Source of the DNA: Pedobacter psychroterrae
GTDB lineage: Bacteria; Bacteroidota; Bacteroidia; Sphingobacteriales; Sphingobacteriaceae
Direction: 5' to 3'
Assembly (NCBI RefSeq): GCF_004331695.1
Contig: NZ_SJSL01000003.1
Coordinates: forward strand, 186,001 to 250,000
DNA length: 64,000 bases
A program made the translations under genes and the position numbers. Numbering within the stretch: position 1 is the first letter of the stretch; every line of letters starts with the position of its first letter. The notes under the pieces are model-generated. The model searched no databases. It saw only the letters and a program-made list of their open reading frames with translations, and was not told the origin of the DNA. Shown here piece by piece: positions 34,556 through 43,669 of this stretch.

Positions 34556-35101
34556 ATGGCGCATATAGCATTGGGAAATGAATTGCCGGGCATCAGGGGA
34601 CTGATGGAATACCGGCCTGAAACAGCGGCTCCGCTAAATGCGCTGGCTGAAATACTGTTGAGAGATGACAACAATAGCTTATCTCGGGGTGAAAGGGAGC
34701 TGATAGGTACTTATGTGTCCTACCTGAACGATTGTTTTTTCTGTCAGAATGTACACGGCGCGCTGGCGGGGCATTACCTCGGTTGCGACATTAATCAGAT
34801 CGATGCGATCAAAGCAGACTTTATGGGTGCGGGCGAGCTGTCGGACAAAATGAAAGCCCTGCTGACTATTGCAGGCAGCGTGCAACAGGGAGGGAAGGCT
34901 GTGACCTCTTCGCAGATCTCGGATGCGCGCTCTTTTGGCGCGACCGATACAGAGATTCATGACACTGTTTTGATAGCTGCATCGTTTTGTATGTTTAACA
35001 GATATGTGGATGGATTGGGTACTTTGGCTCCGTCTGACAGACAGTTTTATGTAAATCGTGCGCCGCAAAGAGCGGAAGATGGATATTTAATTTTAAGGTA
35101 G
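34556..35101 (+). CDS. AhpD-like CMD family protein 3
   Basis: This 181-residue third paralog has C60-x-x-C63 and H67 in DCFFCQNVH, preceded by ERELIGTYV. The conserved C-terminal block is DTVLIAASFCMFNRYVDG. It starts one base after the stop of CMD protein 2, which implies translational coupling and probably stoichiometric production. All three paralogs keep both cysteines and the histidine, so each may be redox-active. It is the last gene of the cassette. The 180 bp downstream carry no clear hairpin before the tRNA promoter. Function within the cassette is unknown. Confidence 0.9.
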   Translation: MAHIALGNELPGIRGLMEYRPETAAPLNALAEILLRDDNNSLSRGERELIGTYVSYLNDCFFCQNVHGALAGHYLGCDINQIDAIKADFMGAGELSDKMKALLTIAGSVQQGGKAVTSSQISDARSFGATDTEIHDTVLIAASFCMFNRYVDGLGTLAPSDRQFYVNRAPQRAEDGYLILR

Positions 35102-35232
35102 GGATTGTTGTGGTTGCAGATTATCTCTAGTATATAATTGGTAATCAGGATAGTGGCGCTACGATGGTGTATGAGTAGGTTTAGGCGTAAAACAGGCATT
35201 GAAATTTTTATTAAAAATAATTGCAAAACAGT

Positions 35233-35262
35233 TTTGAGAAATGAAAACTATCTCTATCTTTG
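35233..35262 (+). promoter_or_regulatory. Bacteroidota housekeeping promoter of tRNA-Leu(UAG)
   Basis: TTTG at 35233-35236 and TATCTTTG at 35255-35262 are separated by 18 bp and match the TTTG / TAnnTTTG -33/-7 consensus. Transcription would start around 35269, some 15 bp before the tRNA. Confidence 0.75.
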
Positions 35263-35284
35263 CAGTCCTAAAACAATCCTAACT

Positions 35285-35366
35285 GCGGAAGTGGCGTAAT
35301 TGGTAGCCGCACCAGACTTAGGATCTGGCGCTTCACGGCGTGGGGGTTCGAGTCCCTTCTTCCGCA
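35285..35366 (+). tRNA. tRNA-Leu (anticodon UAG)
   Basis: The 82-nt cloverleaf has acceptor stem GCGGAAG/CTTCCGC, a D-arm with AATTGGTAG, anticodon stem CCAGA/TCTGG with loop CTTAGGA (anticodon TAG), a long class II variable arm and T-loop GGTTCGAGTC. The discriminator is A at 35366. CCA is not encoded. The class II variable arm and anticodon agree on leucine. Confidence 0.95.
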
Positions 35367-35379
35367 CAAAAAAATAAGG

Positions 35380-35414
35380 CCGTTTCGAATTAAATTTGAA
35401 ACGGTTTTATTTTT
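35380..35414 (+). terminator. Terminator after tRNA-Leu(UAG)
   Basis: CCGTTTC (35380-35386) pairs with GAAACGG (35398-35404), and the inner AATT/AATT extends the stem. TTTTATTTTT follows. Confidence 0.85.
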
Positions 35415-35507
35415 AAAGAGGCATTGTTTAAGAAACAAATTTAAAATCGATGTGCTAAGCGAATACCAAATATTCTGATAAACACATCTCAATACGCACA
35501 GCTAAAG

Positions 35508-36854
35508 ATGAACATTACACAGGAAAAAATTAATGACTTAAATGCAGTTGTAAAAATTAAAATTGCACCAGAAGATTATACTGAAAAAGTTGAGAAATCT
35601 ATAAAAGAGCAAGCTAAGAAAGCGAATCTTCCCGGCTTCCGTAAAGGAATGGTTCCTGCAGCACATATTAAGAAGATGTATGGCAGAAGTATCCTGGTAG
35701 AAGAGATCAATAACCTGCTGAGCGAGACATTAAATAAACACCTGACTGATAATAAAGTAGACATCCTTGGGCAACCACTTCCGGTATTGGATGATACTAA
35801 AGAATTTAAATGGGATTTTACAGACGAATTTGAGTTTGACTATGAACTGGGTCTTGCTCCTGAAGTTGACGTAAACATCACTTCTAAAAATAAATTCACT
35901 AAATACGACGTCAAAGCTGATGAAGACACCTTGGCTGCTCGTATCAAAAATATTCGTAAAAGCTATGGCAAAATGACAAATCCTGAAGTTTCGGCAGAGG
36001 ATGATGTACTTTATGCCGAATTAACACAACTTTCGGCAGATGGTTCAGTTTTTGAAGGTGGCATTAACCATACAGGGTCTATTCGTTTAGACCAGGTGAC
36101 GGATAAAAAGATTTTGAAATCTTTGGTGGGTTTGAAAAAGGACGATGTAGTAGAACTTGATGTTCAGGGAGCTTTTGACAAGAATGAGGTGATCATTGCC
36201 AAATTGTTGAATATCGGTGAAGAAGATGCTAAAGATCTGCAGTCTAAATTCAGTATAACGGTAAAAAATGTAAACCGTTTAGAAGAAGCTGATTTAAACC
36301 CTGAGTTCTTTGATAAATTATTTGGTGAAGGAGCGGTAACAGATGAGGCAGGTTTTACTGCCAAAATTACCGAAGAAGTAGAAGGAATGTTTAATCAGGA
36401 TGCTGACCGTAAGTTGCAGAACGACATTTATACCAGCTTGCTTGAAAGTGTAAAAATGGAACTTCCTGATAAGTTTTTGCGTAAGTGGCTGAAAGCTACC
36501 AACGAGAAACTGACTGAGCAGGAGCTGGCAGAGGGATATGAAGATTTTGCTAAGAACCTGAAATGGACTTTAATTGAAAACAAGATCATTAAAGACAACA
36601 GCATCGAGATTAAATATGAAGAAGTATTTCATACTGCAAAGCAACGTTTGGATGCGCAGTTCAGGATGTACAGCCCTTCTCCGATGCCTGAGGATCAGCT
36701 GGCCCAGTACACAGCAACTTTCCTTAAAGAGAAAGACAATGCAAACAGGATATTTGATGAGGTAAAAGCCCTTAAAGTATTTGATTACATTCAGTCGGCC
36801 GCTACGATAGACCAAAAAGAAATAGCTTACAACAAGTTTATAGAATTAAAATAG
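35508..36854 (+). CDS. tig: Trigger factor (ribosome-associated chaperone)
   Basis: This 448-residue chaperone binds nascent chains at the ribosome exit tunnel. The N-terminal ribosome-binding domain carries the signature NLPGFRKGMVP (about 39-49), close to the classic GFRxGKxP motif. A divergent FKBP-like peptidyl-prolyl isomerase region follows (about 145-230), then the long helical C-terminal domain. The PPIase region is poorly conserved, as I recall for other Bacteroidota. It stands between a tRNA terminator and a strong terminator at 36901, so it is its own unit. clpP and clpX follow, the same order as in many bacteria. Confidence 0.94.
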   Translation: MNITQEKINDLNAVVKIKIAPEDYTEKVEKSIKEQAKKANLPGFRKGMVPAAHIKKMYGRSILVEEINNLLSETLNKHLTDNKVDILGQPLPVLDDTKEFKWDFTDEFEFDYELGLAPEVDVNITSKNKFTKYDVKADEDTLAARIKNIRKSYGKMTNPEVSAEDDVLYAELTQLSADGSVFEGGINHTGSIRLDQVTDKKILKSLVGLKKDDVVELDVQGAFDKNEVIIAKLLNIGEEDAKDLQSKFSITVKNVNRLEEADLNPEFFDKLFGEGAVTDEAGFTAKITEEVEGMFNQDADRKLQNDIYTSLLESVKMELPDKFLRKWLKATNEKLTEQELAEGYEDFAKNLKWTLIENKIIKDNSIEIKYEEVFHTAKQRLDAQFRMYSPSPMPEDQLAQYTATFLKEKDNANRIFDEVKALKVFDYIQSAATIDQKEIAYNKFIELK

Positions 36855-36900
36855 GCGTACTATTATATATAGCATCATTTTAATTTATATACTTTTACAG

Positions 36901-36936
36901 ATAAGGCGGCTTTATTAAGGCCGCCTTATTTATATA
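36901..36936 (+). terminator. Terminator after tig
   Basis: Perfect 10-bp arms ATAAGGCGGC (36901-36910) and GCCGCCTTAT (36920-36929) have a 9-base loop, followed by TTATA. Confidence 0.88.
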
Positions 36937-37031
36937 AACAACTATTCAAATTTTACAATACCACAATAAATAATCAACTTAGTTTTTTTACTTTGGTACA
37001 ATAAACAGGATTTAAGAAACAATACGATATC

Positions 37032-37727
37032 ATGAAGATAGATAAAGACGAATTTAGAAAATATGCTGTTAAACATCACCGTATTAATGGTTTAAATGTA
37101 GACCGTTATATAGGTGCGACAAATAGTTCTCCAAAAAGCATGACCCCTTATATCATTGAGGAACGTCAGCTTAATGTAGCACAGATGGACGTGTTTTCGC
37201 GTCTGATGATGGACAGGATCATCTTTTTAGGTGATGCGATCTACGATGGAAATGCAAATATCATTCAGGCGCAGCTGTTGTTCCTGCAGTCGACAGACAA
37301 CCACAGGGACATTCAGATTTATATCAACTCGCCCGGTGGCTCTGTATATGCTGGTCTTGGTATTTACGATACGATGCAGTATATCACACCGGATGTGGCT
37401 ACAATCTGTACAGGTATGGCTGCCTCGATGGGTGCGGTGCTATTGGTAGCGGGCGCTGCAGGTAAACGTGCAGCGTTGACACACTCACGTGTGATGATCC
37501 ACCAGCCTTCTGGAGGTGCACAAGGAGTAGCATCAGATATGGAGATCAACCTGAGAGAAATGCTGAAATTGAAAAAAGAGCTGTACGATATTATTGCCAC
37601 TCATTCGGGGCAAACTTATGAGTGGGTAGAAAAAGCTTCAGACCGTGACTACTGGATGAAGGCAGACGAGGCTAAAAGCTTTGGGATGATTGATGAGGTG
37701 CTGGGAAGCAGCAGTAAGAAAGATTAA
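37032..37727 (+). CDS. clpP: ATP-dependent Clp protease proteolytic subunit
   Basis: This is the 231-residue serine peptidase that forms the double-heptamer ClpP chamber. The catalytic Ser lies in [12 protein letters not shown], the His in [11 protein letters not shown] and the Asp in KASDRDYWM. The Gly-rich [15 protein letters not shown] segment is conserved. It has a ~30-residue N-terminal extension before the usual start of the mature domain ([20 protein letters not shown]), typical of a propeptide or an N-terminal loop. It is followed by clpX after 2 bp, so the two are co-expressed. Confidence 0.96.
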   Translation: MKIDKDEFRKYAVKHHRINGLNVDRYIGATNSSPKSMTPYIIEERQLNVAQMDVFSRLMMDRIIFLGDAIYDGNANIIQAQLLFLQSTDNHRDIQIYINSPGGSVYAGLGIYDTMQYITPDVATICTGMAASMGAVLLVAGAAGKRAALTHSRVMIHQPSGGAQGVASDMEINLREMLKLKKELYDIIATHSGQTYEWVEKASDRDYWMKADEAKSFGMIDEVLGSSSKKD

Positions 37728-37729
37728 AA

Positions 37730-38974
37730 ATGGCGAAACAAAACAAAGAATCACGCTGCTCTTTTTGCGGCTCTGGCAAGCAGGATACTTTAATGCTTAT
37801 AGAGGGTCTGGATGCATACATTTGCGATAAATGTGTAACGCAGGCCAATCAGCTCCTGGTACAGGAACTGGGTAGCAGCAAAAAAGGTAAAGCGCTGGAT
37901 CCTTCAGTTACCTTGTTAAAACCGCAAGAGATCAAAGCGCATATAGATCAGTATGTAATTGGTCAGGATGATGCCAAAAAGGTATTGTCTGTAGCGGTAT
38001 ATAACCACTACAAGCGCCTGAGCCAGAAGGTAGACAAGGGTGATGAGGTGGAGATTGAGAAATCAAATATTATGCTGGTCGGCGAAACTGGTACGGGCAA
38101 GACTTTACTGGCAAAGACGATCGCTAAAATATTGCATGTGCCCTTTTGTATCTGCGATGCGACTGTGCTGACAGAGGCAGGGTATGTAGGAGAGGATGTA
38201 GAAAGTATCCTTACACGCCTGCTGCAGGCTGCAGATTATGATGTTGCATCGGCTGAACGTGGCATCGTTTACATTGATGAGGTGGATAAGGTGGCACGTA
38301 AGAGCGACAATCCTTCTATTACCAGAGATGTATCTGGAGAGGGTGTGCAACAGGCATTGCTGAAAATCCTGGAAGGAACGGTAGTAAACGTACCTCCTCA
38401 GGGCGGACGTAAACATCCGGACCAGAAGATGATCCCGGTGAACACGAATAATATCCTGTTCATTTGCGGTGGTGCTTTTGATGGCATCGAAAGGAAGATT
38501 GCCAATAGGTTGCGTACGCAGGCAGTGGGCTATAAAGTGAAAAAAGATGATGTAGAGCTGGATCTTAAAAACCTATATAAATACATTACCCCACAGGATT
38601 TGAAGTCATTTGGACTGATCCCTGAACTGATAGGCCGTGTACCGGTATTGACACACCTTAATCCATTGGACAGGGAAGCTTTACGCAACATACTTACTGA
38701 ACCTAAGAATTCTTTATTCCGTCAGTACGTGAAGTTGTTTGAATTTGAAAATGTAAGCCTGGTATTTGAAGATGAAGTGCTGGATTTCATAGTAGATAAG
38801 GCAATGGAATATAAGCTGGGTGCGAGGGGACTGAGGTCTATCTGCGAGGCGATCATGTTGGATGCGATGTTTGAGATCCCGTCGGATCCCTCGATAAAGG
38901 AGCTGGTGATCACACTCGACTACGCGGTAGAGAAATTTGAAAAGGCTGATTTTAAAAAGCTGAAAGCTGCATAA
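37730..38974 (+). CDS. clpX: ClpX unfoldase, ATP-binding subunit of ClpXP
   Basis: This 414-residue AAA+ unfoldase feeds substrates into ClpP. The N-terminal zinc-binding domain has CSFCGSGK and CDKCV (four Cys). Walker A is GETGTGKT, Walker B is IVYIDEVDK, the pore loop is GYVG, and sensor and arginine-finger regions follow ([22 protein letters not shown]). The IGF-type ClpP-docking loop is not obvious by eye. Start ATG lies 2 bp after the clpP stop. A strong terminator follows. Confidence 0.97.
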   Translation: MAKQNKESRCSFCGSGKQDTLMLIEGLDAYICDKCVTQANQLLVQELGSSKKGKALDPSVTLLKPQEIKAHIDQYVIGQDDAKKVLSVAVYNHYKRLSQKVDKGDEVEIEKSNIMLVGETGTGKTLLAKTIAKILHVPFCICDATVLTEAGYVGEDVESILTRLLQAADYDVASAERGIVYIDEVDKVARKSDNPSITRDVSGEGVQQALLKILEGTVVNVPPQGGRKHPDQKMIPVNTNNILFICGGAFDGIERKIANRLRTQAVGYKVKKDDVELDLKNLYKYITPQDLKSFGLIPELIGRVPVLTHLNPLDREALRNILTEPKNSLFRQYVKLFEFENVSLVFEDEVLDFIVDKAMEYKLGARGLRSICEAIMLDAMFEIPSDPSIKELVITLDYAVEKFEKADFKKLKAA

Positions 38975-38982
38975 AGAATTTG

Positions 38983-39013
38983 ATCCCCGGTAAATTACCG
39001 GGGATTTTTTTTA
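38983..39013 (+). terminator. Terminator after clpPX
   Basis: ATCCCCGGTA (38983-38992) and TACCGGGGAT (38996-39005) form a perfect 10-bp stem with a 3-base loop, followed by a T-run. Confidence 0.92.
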
Positions 39014-39047
39014 TATTGTTATTTGGCATATGCGTCACATCAATGTG

Positions 39048-39098
39048 AAAAATAACCGTTCTCTTCGAAGAAGGAAAAATAACCATTCTCTTCGAAGA
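39048..39098. repeat. 24-bp imperfect tandem direct repeat
   Basis: AAAAATAACCGTTCTCTTCG.. (39048-39071) recurs at 39075-39098 with one mismatch and a 27-bp period. Each copy ends in the palindromic TTCGAA. It lies in the gap between clpX and the AMP nucleosidase gene, about 115 bp upstream of the latter. It could be an operator pair or a chance duplication. Confidence 0.55.
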
Positions 39099-39212
39099 CT
39101 GCATCCCCTGAAGCTTCGCAACATGGGCGCTGATGTCTTCTCTGAGAAGGTGATTTTTCTGGTCTGAGGGCGCAGAATAAGTAGTAAATGAGAAATCGTA
39201 AAATGGAAAAAG

Positions 39213-40076
39213 ATGAATGAAGAAAAAGATGTAAAGAAAGATGAGAAGGTAGTTGCCAAGGCTAAGAAAATAAAAGAGGTGAATTCTCCTGTAAAATCGG
39301 GAATGAAATCTAAGGCCGAGATCGTTAAAAATTGGTTGCCGAGATATACCGGTCGGCCGCTGGAAGAATTTGGTGAATATATATTGCTGACGAACTTCAG
39401 TAAATATCTGCAGATGTTTTCTGAATGGCATGAGCATGCACCGATCATGGGGCTGGATAAGCCTATGCAAAGTGTAACGGCCAATGGGATTACCATTATT
39501 AACTTTGGGATGGGAAGTCCGCTGGCAGCTACTATGATGGACCTGCTGAGCGCAATTGGCCCCAAAGCAGTGCTGTTTTTAGGGAAGTGCGGCGGGTTGA
39601 AAAAGAAAAACCAGCTGGGGGACCTGATCCTGCCCATAGCAGCAATCAGAGGTGAGGGGACATCTAATGATTACCTGCCGGCTGAAGTTCCAGCCCTTCC
39701 TTCGTTTGCACTACAAAAGGCGATATCAACCACAATACGAGACCACTCCAGGGATTACTGGACAGGAACTTGTTATACCACCAACCGCAGGGTTTGGGAG
39801 CATGATAAGGAGTTTAAAAAATACCTGAAAACACTTCGTGCCATGGCGGTTGACATGGAAACGGCCACTATCTTTACTACCGGATTTGCCAATAAGATAC
39901 CTACAGGCGCGCTGCTGCTGGTGTCTGACCAGCCGATGATACCGGAAGGAGTAAAGACGGCAGAGAGCGATAGCAATGTGACCACCAATTATGTGGAAAC
40001 CCATTTAAGGATTGGGATTGATTCTTTAATGCAGCTGATCAATAACGGGCTGACTGTAAAGCATCTGCAGTTTTAA
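39213..40076 (+). CDS. AMP nucleosidase
   Basis: This 287-residue protein is of the purine nucleoside phosphorylase/nucleosidase fold and would hydrolyse AMP to adenine and ribose 5-phosphate, adjusting the adenylate pool. It matches the short, catalytic-domain-only Bacteroidota form: NFGMGSPLAATMMD, LFLGKCGGLKK, the acidic VDMETATIF region and LLLVSDQPMIPEGVK. A Lys-rich tail of about 30 residues precedes the core. The start is the ATG at 39213; an upstream ATG is out of frame. Its last four bases overlap the convergent phosphatase gene. Confidence 0.88.
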   Translation: MNEEKDVKKDEKVVAKAKKIKEVNSPVKSGMKSKAEIVKNWLPRYTGRPLEEFGEYILLTNFSKYLQMFSEWHEHAPIMGLDKPMQSVTANGITIINFGMGSPLAATMMDLLSAIGPKAVLFLGKCGGLKKKNQLGDLILPIAAIRGEGTSNDYLPAEVPALPSFALQKAISTTIRDHSRDYWTGTCYTTNRRVWEHDKEFKKYLKTLRAMAVDMETATIFTTGFANKIPTGALLLVSDQPMIPEGVKTAESDSNVTTNYVETHLRIGIDSLMQLINNGLTVKHLQF

Positions 40077-40573
40077 TCTTCGCTTAGCCCTTTTGGTGTG
40101 TCAAAATCCAGCAGTGTACCATTGCCAATACTGATCTCTGCCCAGTCTTCTGTATAGAATGTCAGCGATACGATGCCGCAGGTGGGCAGGTTGTAGATGT
40201 CGGCATCGCTGATATAATTTGCCAGATCCGTAAACCCGGGGTTGTGGCCAAATACAGCAATGCTGTCGTATTGGTTGTCAAATGTGTTGATGATCTTTAA
40301 CAAGGCGATCACATTTGCATTATAGATGCCCATCTCAGTTTTTATCTGATCGGCAGGAATCTGCCATACTTGTGCAAAATGTTTGGCTGTAGTGAAGGCT
40401 CTTAATGCAGGGCTGCTGACCAACAACTGAGGTACCTGATCTTTGTCCAGTATTCTTTGGGCCATTTCCGGTGCATTTCTATGTCCTCTGGCATTTAGGG
40501 GTCTGTCAAAGTCAGACAGATGGCTGTTGCCCCAATCAGATTTACCATGCCTTATTAATATGAGCTGTTTCAT
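40073..40573 (-). CDS. SixA-like histidine phosphatase family protein
   Basis: This 166-residue protein belongs to the histidine phosphatase superfamily, with LIRHGKSDW (catalytic H9), VSSPALRAFTTA and the second histidine in FGHNPGFTDL. SixA dephosphorylates phosphohistidine on signalling or PTS proteins. Here it is the last gene of the heptose operon, 25 bp after the GT9 gene. That operon has no GmhB phosphatase, so a sugar-phosphate role is possible; this is inference only. It overlaps the AMP nucleosidase gene by 4 bp, tail to tail. Confidence 0.85.
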   Translation of the reverse strand: MKQLILIRHGKSDWGNSHLSDFDRPLNARGHRNAPEMAQRILDKDQVPQLLVSSPALRAFTTAKHFAQVWQIPADQIKTEMGIYNANVIALLKIINTFDNQYDSIAVFGHNPGFTDLANYISDADIYNLPTCGIVSLTFYTEDWAEISIGNGTLLDFDTPKGLSED

Positions 40574-40598
40574 GTACGCGCGTTGAGAACTTATGATG

Positions 40599-41579
40599 TT
40601 AAGAATTTATAAAGTTAACAATTGGATCTGGCGGAATGTTTTTCATGCATTTAAAATGCCCTAGCGGGCACTGCTCCAGTCCAAATTTTGAACATGGCCT
40701 GCAAGGTAGTTCAATGCCAACTATCAGGGAATCAGAGATCTGATAGGGAGAAACGCCAAGAAGCTCTGGTGTGGTGCCTCCCCAAATAGAGGCAAGTGGT
40801 TTGTTGAATGCTTCTGAGATATGCGTGAGACCAGTGTCAAAGCCTATTACTTTATGGGCTTTAGATACCAGAAATACAGATTGATCCAAGTTTATCGATC
40901 CGCAGGTGTCATATACCTGGTCGCCTAATGCAGCTTTGATCTCCAAAGCATTTTCTTTAACATCCGCACCCCCTAATAATACAATAGGAAGGTTAATGCC
41001 TCTGCAAATTTCTATAATCTGATTATTGGGCATTCTTTTTGTAAAATGGGTTGCACCAATGATAAACGTGATGAATTTTTGATGATGTGATGGAGGTAGC
41101 AGCTCCTGTATGTCGTAATTTTTAGAAATGTAATAGTCAATGGGCTTACCATCGTTTTCTACCCCAAAAAATTTAACTGTATCCATGTATCTGTCTACCA
41201 GATGCTTTGATGATATAAATCTTGACCATTTAAATTTTAAGGCAAGCCATTTGTGGATCCGGTCTTTTTTATATGTAGAAGAAGGAATCCGGGTAACTGC
41301 TTTTATTATGGAAGTGCGCAGGTTATTGTGCAAGTCTATAATGAGGTCAAATTGTTCTGCTTTGATGGAGCTGATGGTATCAAAAAGCCTGGGTTTTAAT
41401 AAATGGAGCTTTGTGAGATAAGGATTGTTCTGATAGATGTATTTAAACTGTTCTTTTGTTAAAAAGTGTATTTCTGCATCCGGGAAGCGTTGTTTGAGGC
41501 ATCGTACTACGGGCGTGGTATAAATAATATCTCCCATTGAACTGAACCGTATAACAAGGATTTTTGAGGGTGTTTTCAA
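40599..41579 (-). CDS. Glycosyltransferase family 9 (heptosyltransferase-like)
   Basis: This 326-residue GT-B enzyme of family 9 would transfer heptose from an ADP-heptose donor to the LPS core. The N-terminal signature ILVIRFSSMGDIIYTTPVVR and the C-terminal GFDTGLTHISEAFNKPLASI with GGTTPELLGVSPY fit. The start codon is TTG at 41579-41577: no upstream ATG is available, and the conserved motif begins only six residues in. It follows rfaE2 by 13 bp. It ends with a Cys-rich tail (LPCRPCSKFGLEQCPLGHFKC), as in other heptosyltransferases. It is cytoplasmic or peripheral on the inner membrane. Confidence 0.92.
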   Translation of the reverse strand: MKTPSKILVIRFSSMGDIIYTTPVVRCLKQRFPDAEIHFLTKEQFKYIYQNNPYLTKLHLLKPRLFDTISSIKAEQFDLIIDLHNNLRTSIIKAVTRIPSSTYKKDRIHKWLALKFKWSRFISSKHLVDRYMDTVKFFGVENDGKPIDYYISKNYDIQELLPPSHHQKFITFIIGATHFTKRMPNNQIIEICRGINLPIVLLGGADVKENALEIKAALGDQVYDTCGSINLDQSVFLVSKAHKVIGFDTGLTHISEAFNKPLASIWGGTTPELLGVSPYQISDSLIVGIELPCRPCSKFGLEQCPLGHFKCMKNIPPDPIVNFINS

Positions 41580-41592
41580 TACAGTTCGTCGC

Positions 41593-42090
41593 TTAATGTT
41601 TTTTTATTTTCTCTATGATCAAAGTGGAAGAGTAGCCGGGTAAAAAGCTTAAAACTTCAACTTTACCGCCTCTTTCAAGCGTTTCTGCCGCACCTACTAT
41701 ATTTTCAATCTGATAGTCACCTCCTTTAACCAGTACGTCAGGTTCAACTGATTTGATGAGTGCTAATGGAGTGTCCTCGTTGAAAAAGACTACAGCATCT
41801 ACAAAGAACATAGCAGCAAGTAATTGCGCCCTGCTAAATTCGTTGTTTATTGGCCTGTCAGCTCCTTTGAGTTTCCTTACAGACTGGTCGGTATTTAATC
41901 CAACTACTAATACATCTCCAAGACTGGCCGCTTCATTGAGATAGGCGATGTGACCGGGATGAATGAGATCAAAGCAACCGTTAGTAAAAACAATTTTTTT
42001 CTCCTGGTCTTTCCAGTCTCTGATCTTTTCGGTAAGCGCATTGCCCGAAACAATTTTTTGTGTTAAGGATTGTTTTGTGTCTCTGGCCAT
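41593..42090 (-). CDS. rfaE2: D-glycero-beta-D-manno-heptose 1-phosphate adenylyltransferase
   Basis: This 165-residue nucleotidyltransferase makes ADP-heptose from heptose 1-phosphate and ATP. It corresponds to the C-terminal half of E. coli HldE. The cytidylyltransferase-like signature [17 protein letters not shown] is clear, with VKGGDY and a terminal STTLIIEKI-like block ([13 protein letters not shown]). I chose the ATG at 42090, two bases before the end of gmhA; the longer start at 42120 would overlap gmhA by 28 bp. Kinase and transferase are split into two genes here. Confidence 0.93.
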   Translation of the reverse strand: MARDTKQSLTQKIVSGNALTEKIRDWKDQEKKIVFTNGCFDLIHPGHIAYLNEAASLGDVLVVGLNTDQSVRKLKGADRPINNEFSRAQLLAAMFFVDAVVFFNEDTPLALIKSVEPDVLVKGGDYQIENIVGAAETLERGGKVEVLSFLPGYSSTLIIEKIKKH

Positions 42091-42092
42091 CG

Positions 42093-42647
42093 TTAATATA
42101 ATTGATCTACTGCTGTGCAAAAAATATGCCCGACAAGGATGTGCATTTCCTGTATCCTGGCAGTGTTATCTTCGGGGATGACAATGTTAATGTCGCACAG
42201 TTCATTCATACCACCGCCATTTTTGCCTGATAAGCCAATCGTTTTGCAGCCAATGGATTTTGCAGCACGCAGGGCATTTAGGATATTTGGGCTGTTACCG
42301 CTTGTGGAGATGGCGATAAACAGGTCTGAGGGATTTGCGAGTGCTTCAATCTGGCGTTCAAAAACCCTTTCAAAACCATAATCGTTACTTATTGCGGTTA
42401 GTGCAGAAGTATCTACCGTTAGCGCGATAGCCGGTAAGGCCCTACGCTCTTTAACAAACCTGCCGGTAAGTTCGGCTGCAATGTGCTGGGCATCGGCGGC
42501 ACTTCCGCCGTTTCCGGCCAGTAATACCTTCCCACCTGAAGAAATCACCTGTGTAATTAATTCACAGCCAGCTTCAATTTGTGGAACTAGGGTAGCGATG
42601 ACCCTGTCGATGGTCTGTTTATGATAATTTAGTTCTTCTATTACCAT
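42093..42647 (-). CDS. gmhA: Phosphoheptose isomerase
   Basis: This 184-residue SIS-domain isomerase converts sedoheptulose 7-phosphate to heptose 7-phosphate, the first step of ADP-heptose synthesis. Conserved segments are [49 protein letters not shown] and the C-terminal [12 protein letters not shown]. The gene lies between rfaE1 (6 bp upstream) and rfaE2 (2 bp downstream) in one minus-strand operon. Confidence 0.95.
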   Translation of the reverse strand: MVIEELNYHKQTIDRVIATLVPQIEAGCELITQVISSGGKVLLAGNGGSAADAQHIAAELTGRFVKERRALPAIALTVDTSALTAISNDYGFERVFERQIEALANPSDLFIAISTSGNSPNILNALRAAKSIGCKTIGLSGKNGGGMNELCDINIVIPEDNTARIQEMHILVGHIFCTAVDQLY

Positions 42648-42653
42648 AAGGTA

Positions 42654-43634
42654 TTAATTATTTTTTAGGGATCTAATAATTTCATCGGTGGTAGTGGTAG
42701 CACTTCCAATATGTTTGATGACAATTGAAGCAGCATAATTTGCCACCATTGAAGCTTCTTCAATGTTAAAGCCCAGGGCCAGACAATAAGACAATGTGGC
42801 GATAACGGTATCACCAGCGCCCGTTACATCATATACTTCTGTTGCTACAACAGGAATGACCTTACAATTCTTTTTGCTGATAATGGCAATACCCGCCTCG
42901 GAGAGCGTTACAATTAAATAGCTGGCATCTGTTGCATTTAAAATTACATTTGCCGCTTTAATTAAAGCCTCTTCTGTATTTATCCGCTCAGTTTTTGAAG
43001 CTTCAGCCAGTTCTTTCCGGTTTGGCTTAATGATAAAAGCGCCCTGGTATTTGCTATAATCCAATCCTTTAGGGTCTACGATGACCCTTTTGTTTAAGGT
43101 GTTGCAAAGATGGATGATCTTTAGCGAAATGGAATGGGTAAGCAGTCCTTTATTGTAATCAGAAAGGATTACCAGATCTGCATGCTCAATATGGTCTGAT
43201 AATGAATTGATAAAGCGCGTTTCCAGATCAGGTAAAATATCATGAATGTCTTCGTTGTCTATCCTCACAATCTGGTGAGTGCCGGCAATGATCCTGGTTT
43301 TTACTGTGGTTATCCTGCTTTGATCTTTTATAATGAGGGAGGTACCGATGTTTTTAGCAGCTAACAGTGATTTGATCTCTTCTCCAGGTACGTCATCACC
43401 AATTAGGCCTGCCAGTTGTACTTTAGCTCCAAGTTCAATTAAATTACTGGCCACATTGGCTGCCCCTCCAATAATTTTAGTTTCTTTATTTACGTTCACA
43501 ATTGGAACAGGTGCTTCCGGAGAGAGTCTGTTTGCCGAACCAAAAATATAGTGATCAAGCATCAGGTCGCCTATTACCAATATATTGGGGGCAGGATTGT
43601 TATGATAGGCTTGATATAATTTGTCTGCTAGCAT
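42654..43634 (-). CDS. rfaE1: D-glycero-D-manno-heptose 7-phosphate kinase
   Basis: This 326-residue PfkB-family kinase makes heptose 1,7-bisphosphate. It corresponds to the N-terminal half of HldE. Conserved segments are VIGDLMLDHYIFGSANRLSP, GGAANVASNLIELGA and the ATP-site YDVTGAGDTVIATL with catalytic Asp. It is the first gene of the heptose operon; the polX-like gene lies upstream on the same strand 35 bp away and may be co-transcribed. Confidence 0.94.
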   Translation of the reverse strand: MLADKLYQAYHNNPAPNILVIGDLMLDHYIFGSANRLSPEAPVPIVNVNKETKIIGGAANVASNLIELGAKVQLAGLIGDDVPGEEIKSLLAAKNIGTSLIIKDQSRITTVKTRIIAGTHQIVRIDNEDIHDILPDLETRFINSLSDHIEHADLVILSDYNKGLLTHSISLKIIHLCNTLNKRVIVDPKGLDYSKYQGAFIIKPNRKELAEASKTERINTEEALIKAANVILNATDASYLIVTLSEAGIAIISKKNCKVIPVVATEVYDVTGAGDTVIATLSYCLALGFNIEEASMVANYAASIVIKHIGSATTTTDEIIRSLKNN

Positions 43635-43669
43635 GTTTGCGTATGAATGGTCAAATATAGGTATAACGG

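Noticed and set aside
39035..39637. 200-codon minus-strand open frame across the AMP nucleosidase start
   Set aside because: Overlaps a well-supported gene and reads low-complexity Phe/Ser sequence without motifs.
42091..42120. Longer start for rfaE2
   Set aside because: It would overlap gmhA by 28 bp and add residues before the conserved domain; the ATG at 42090 fits the 2-bp operon spacing.
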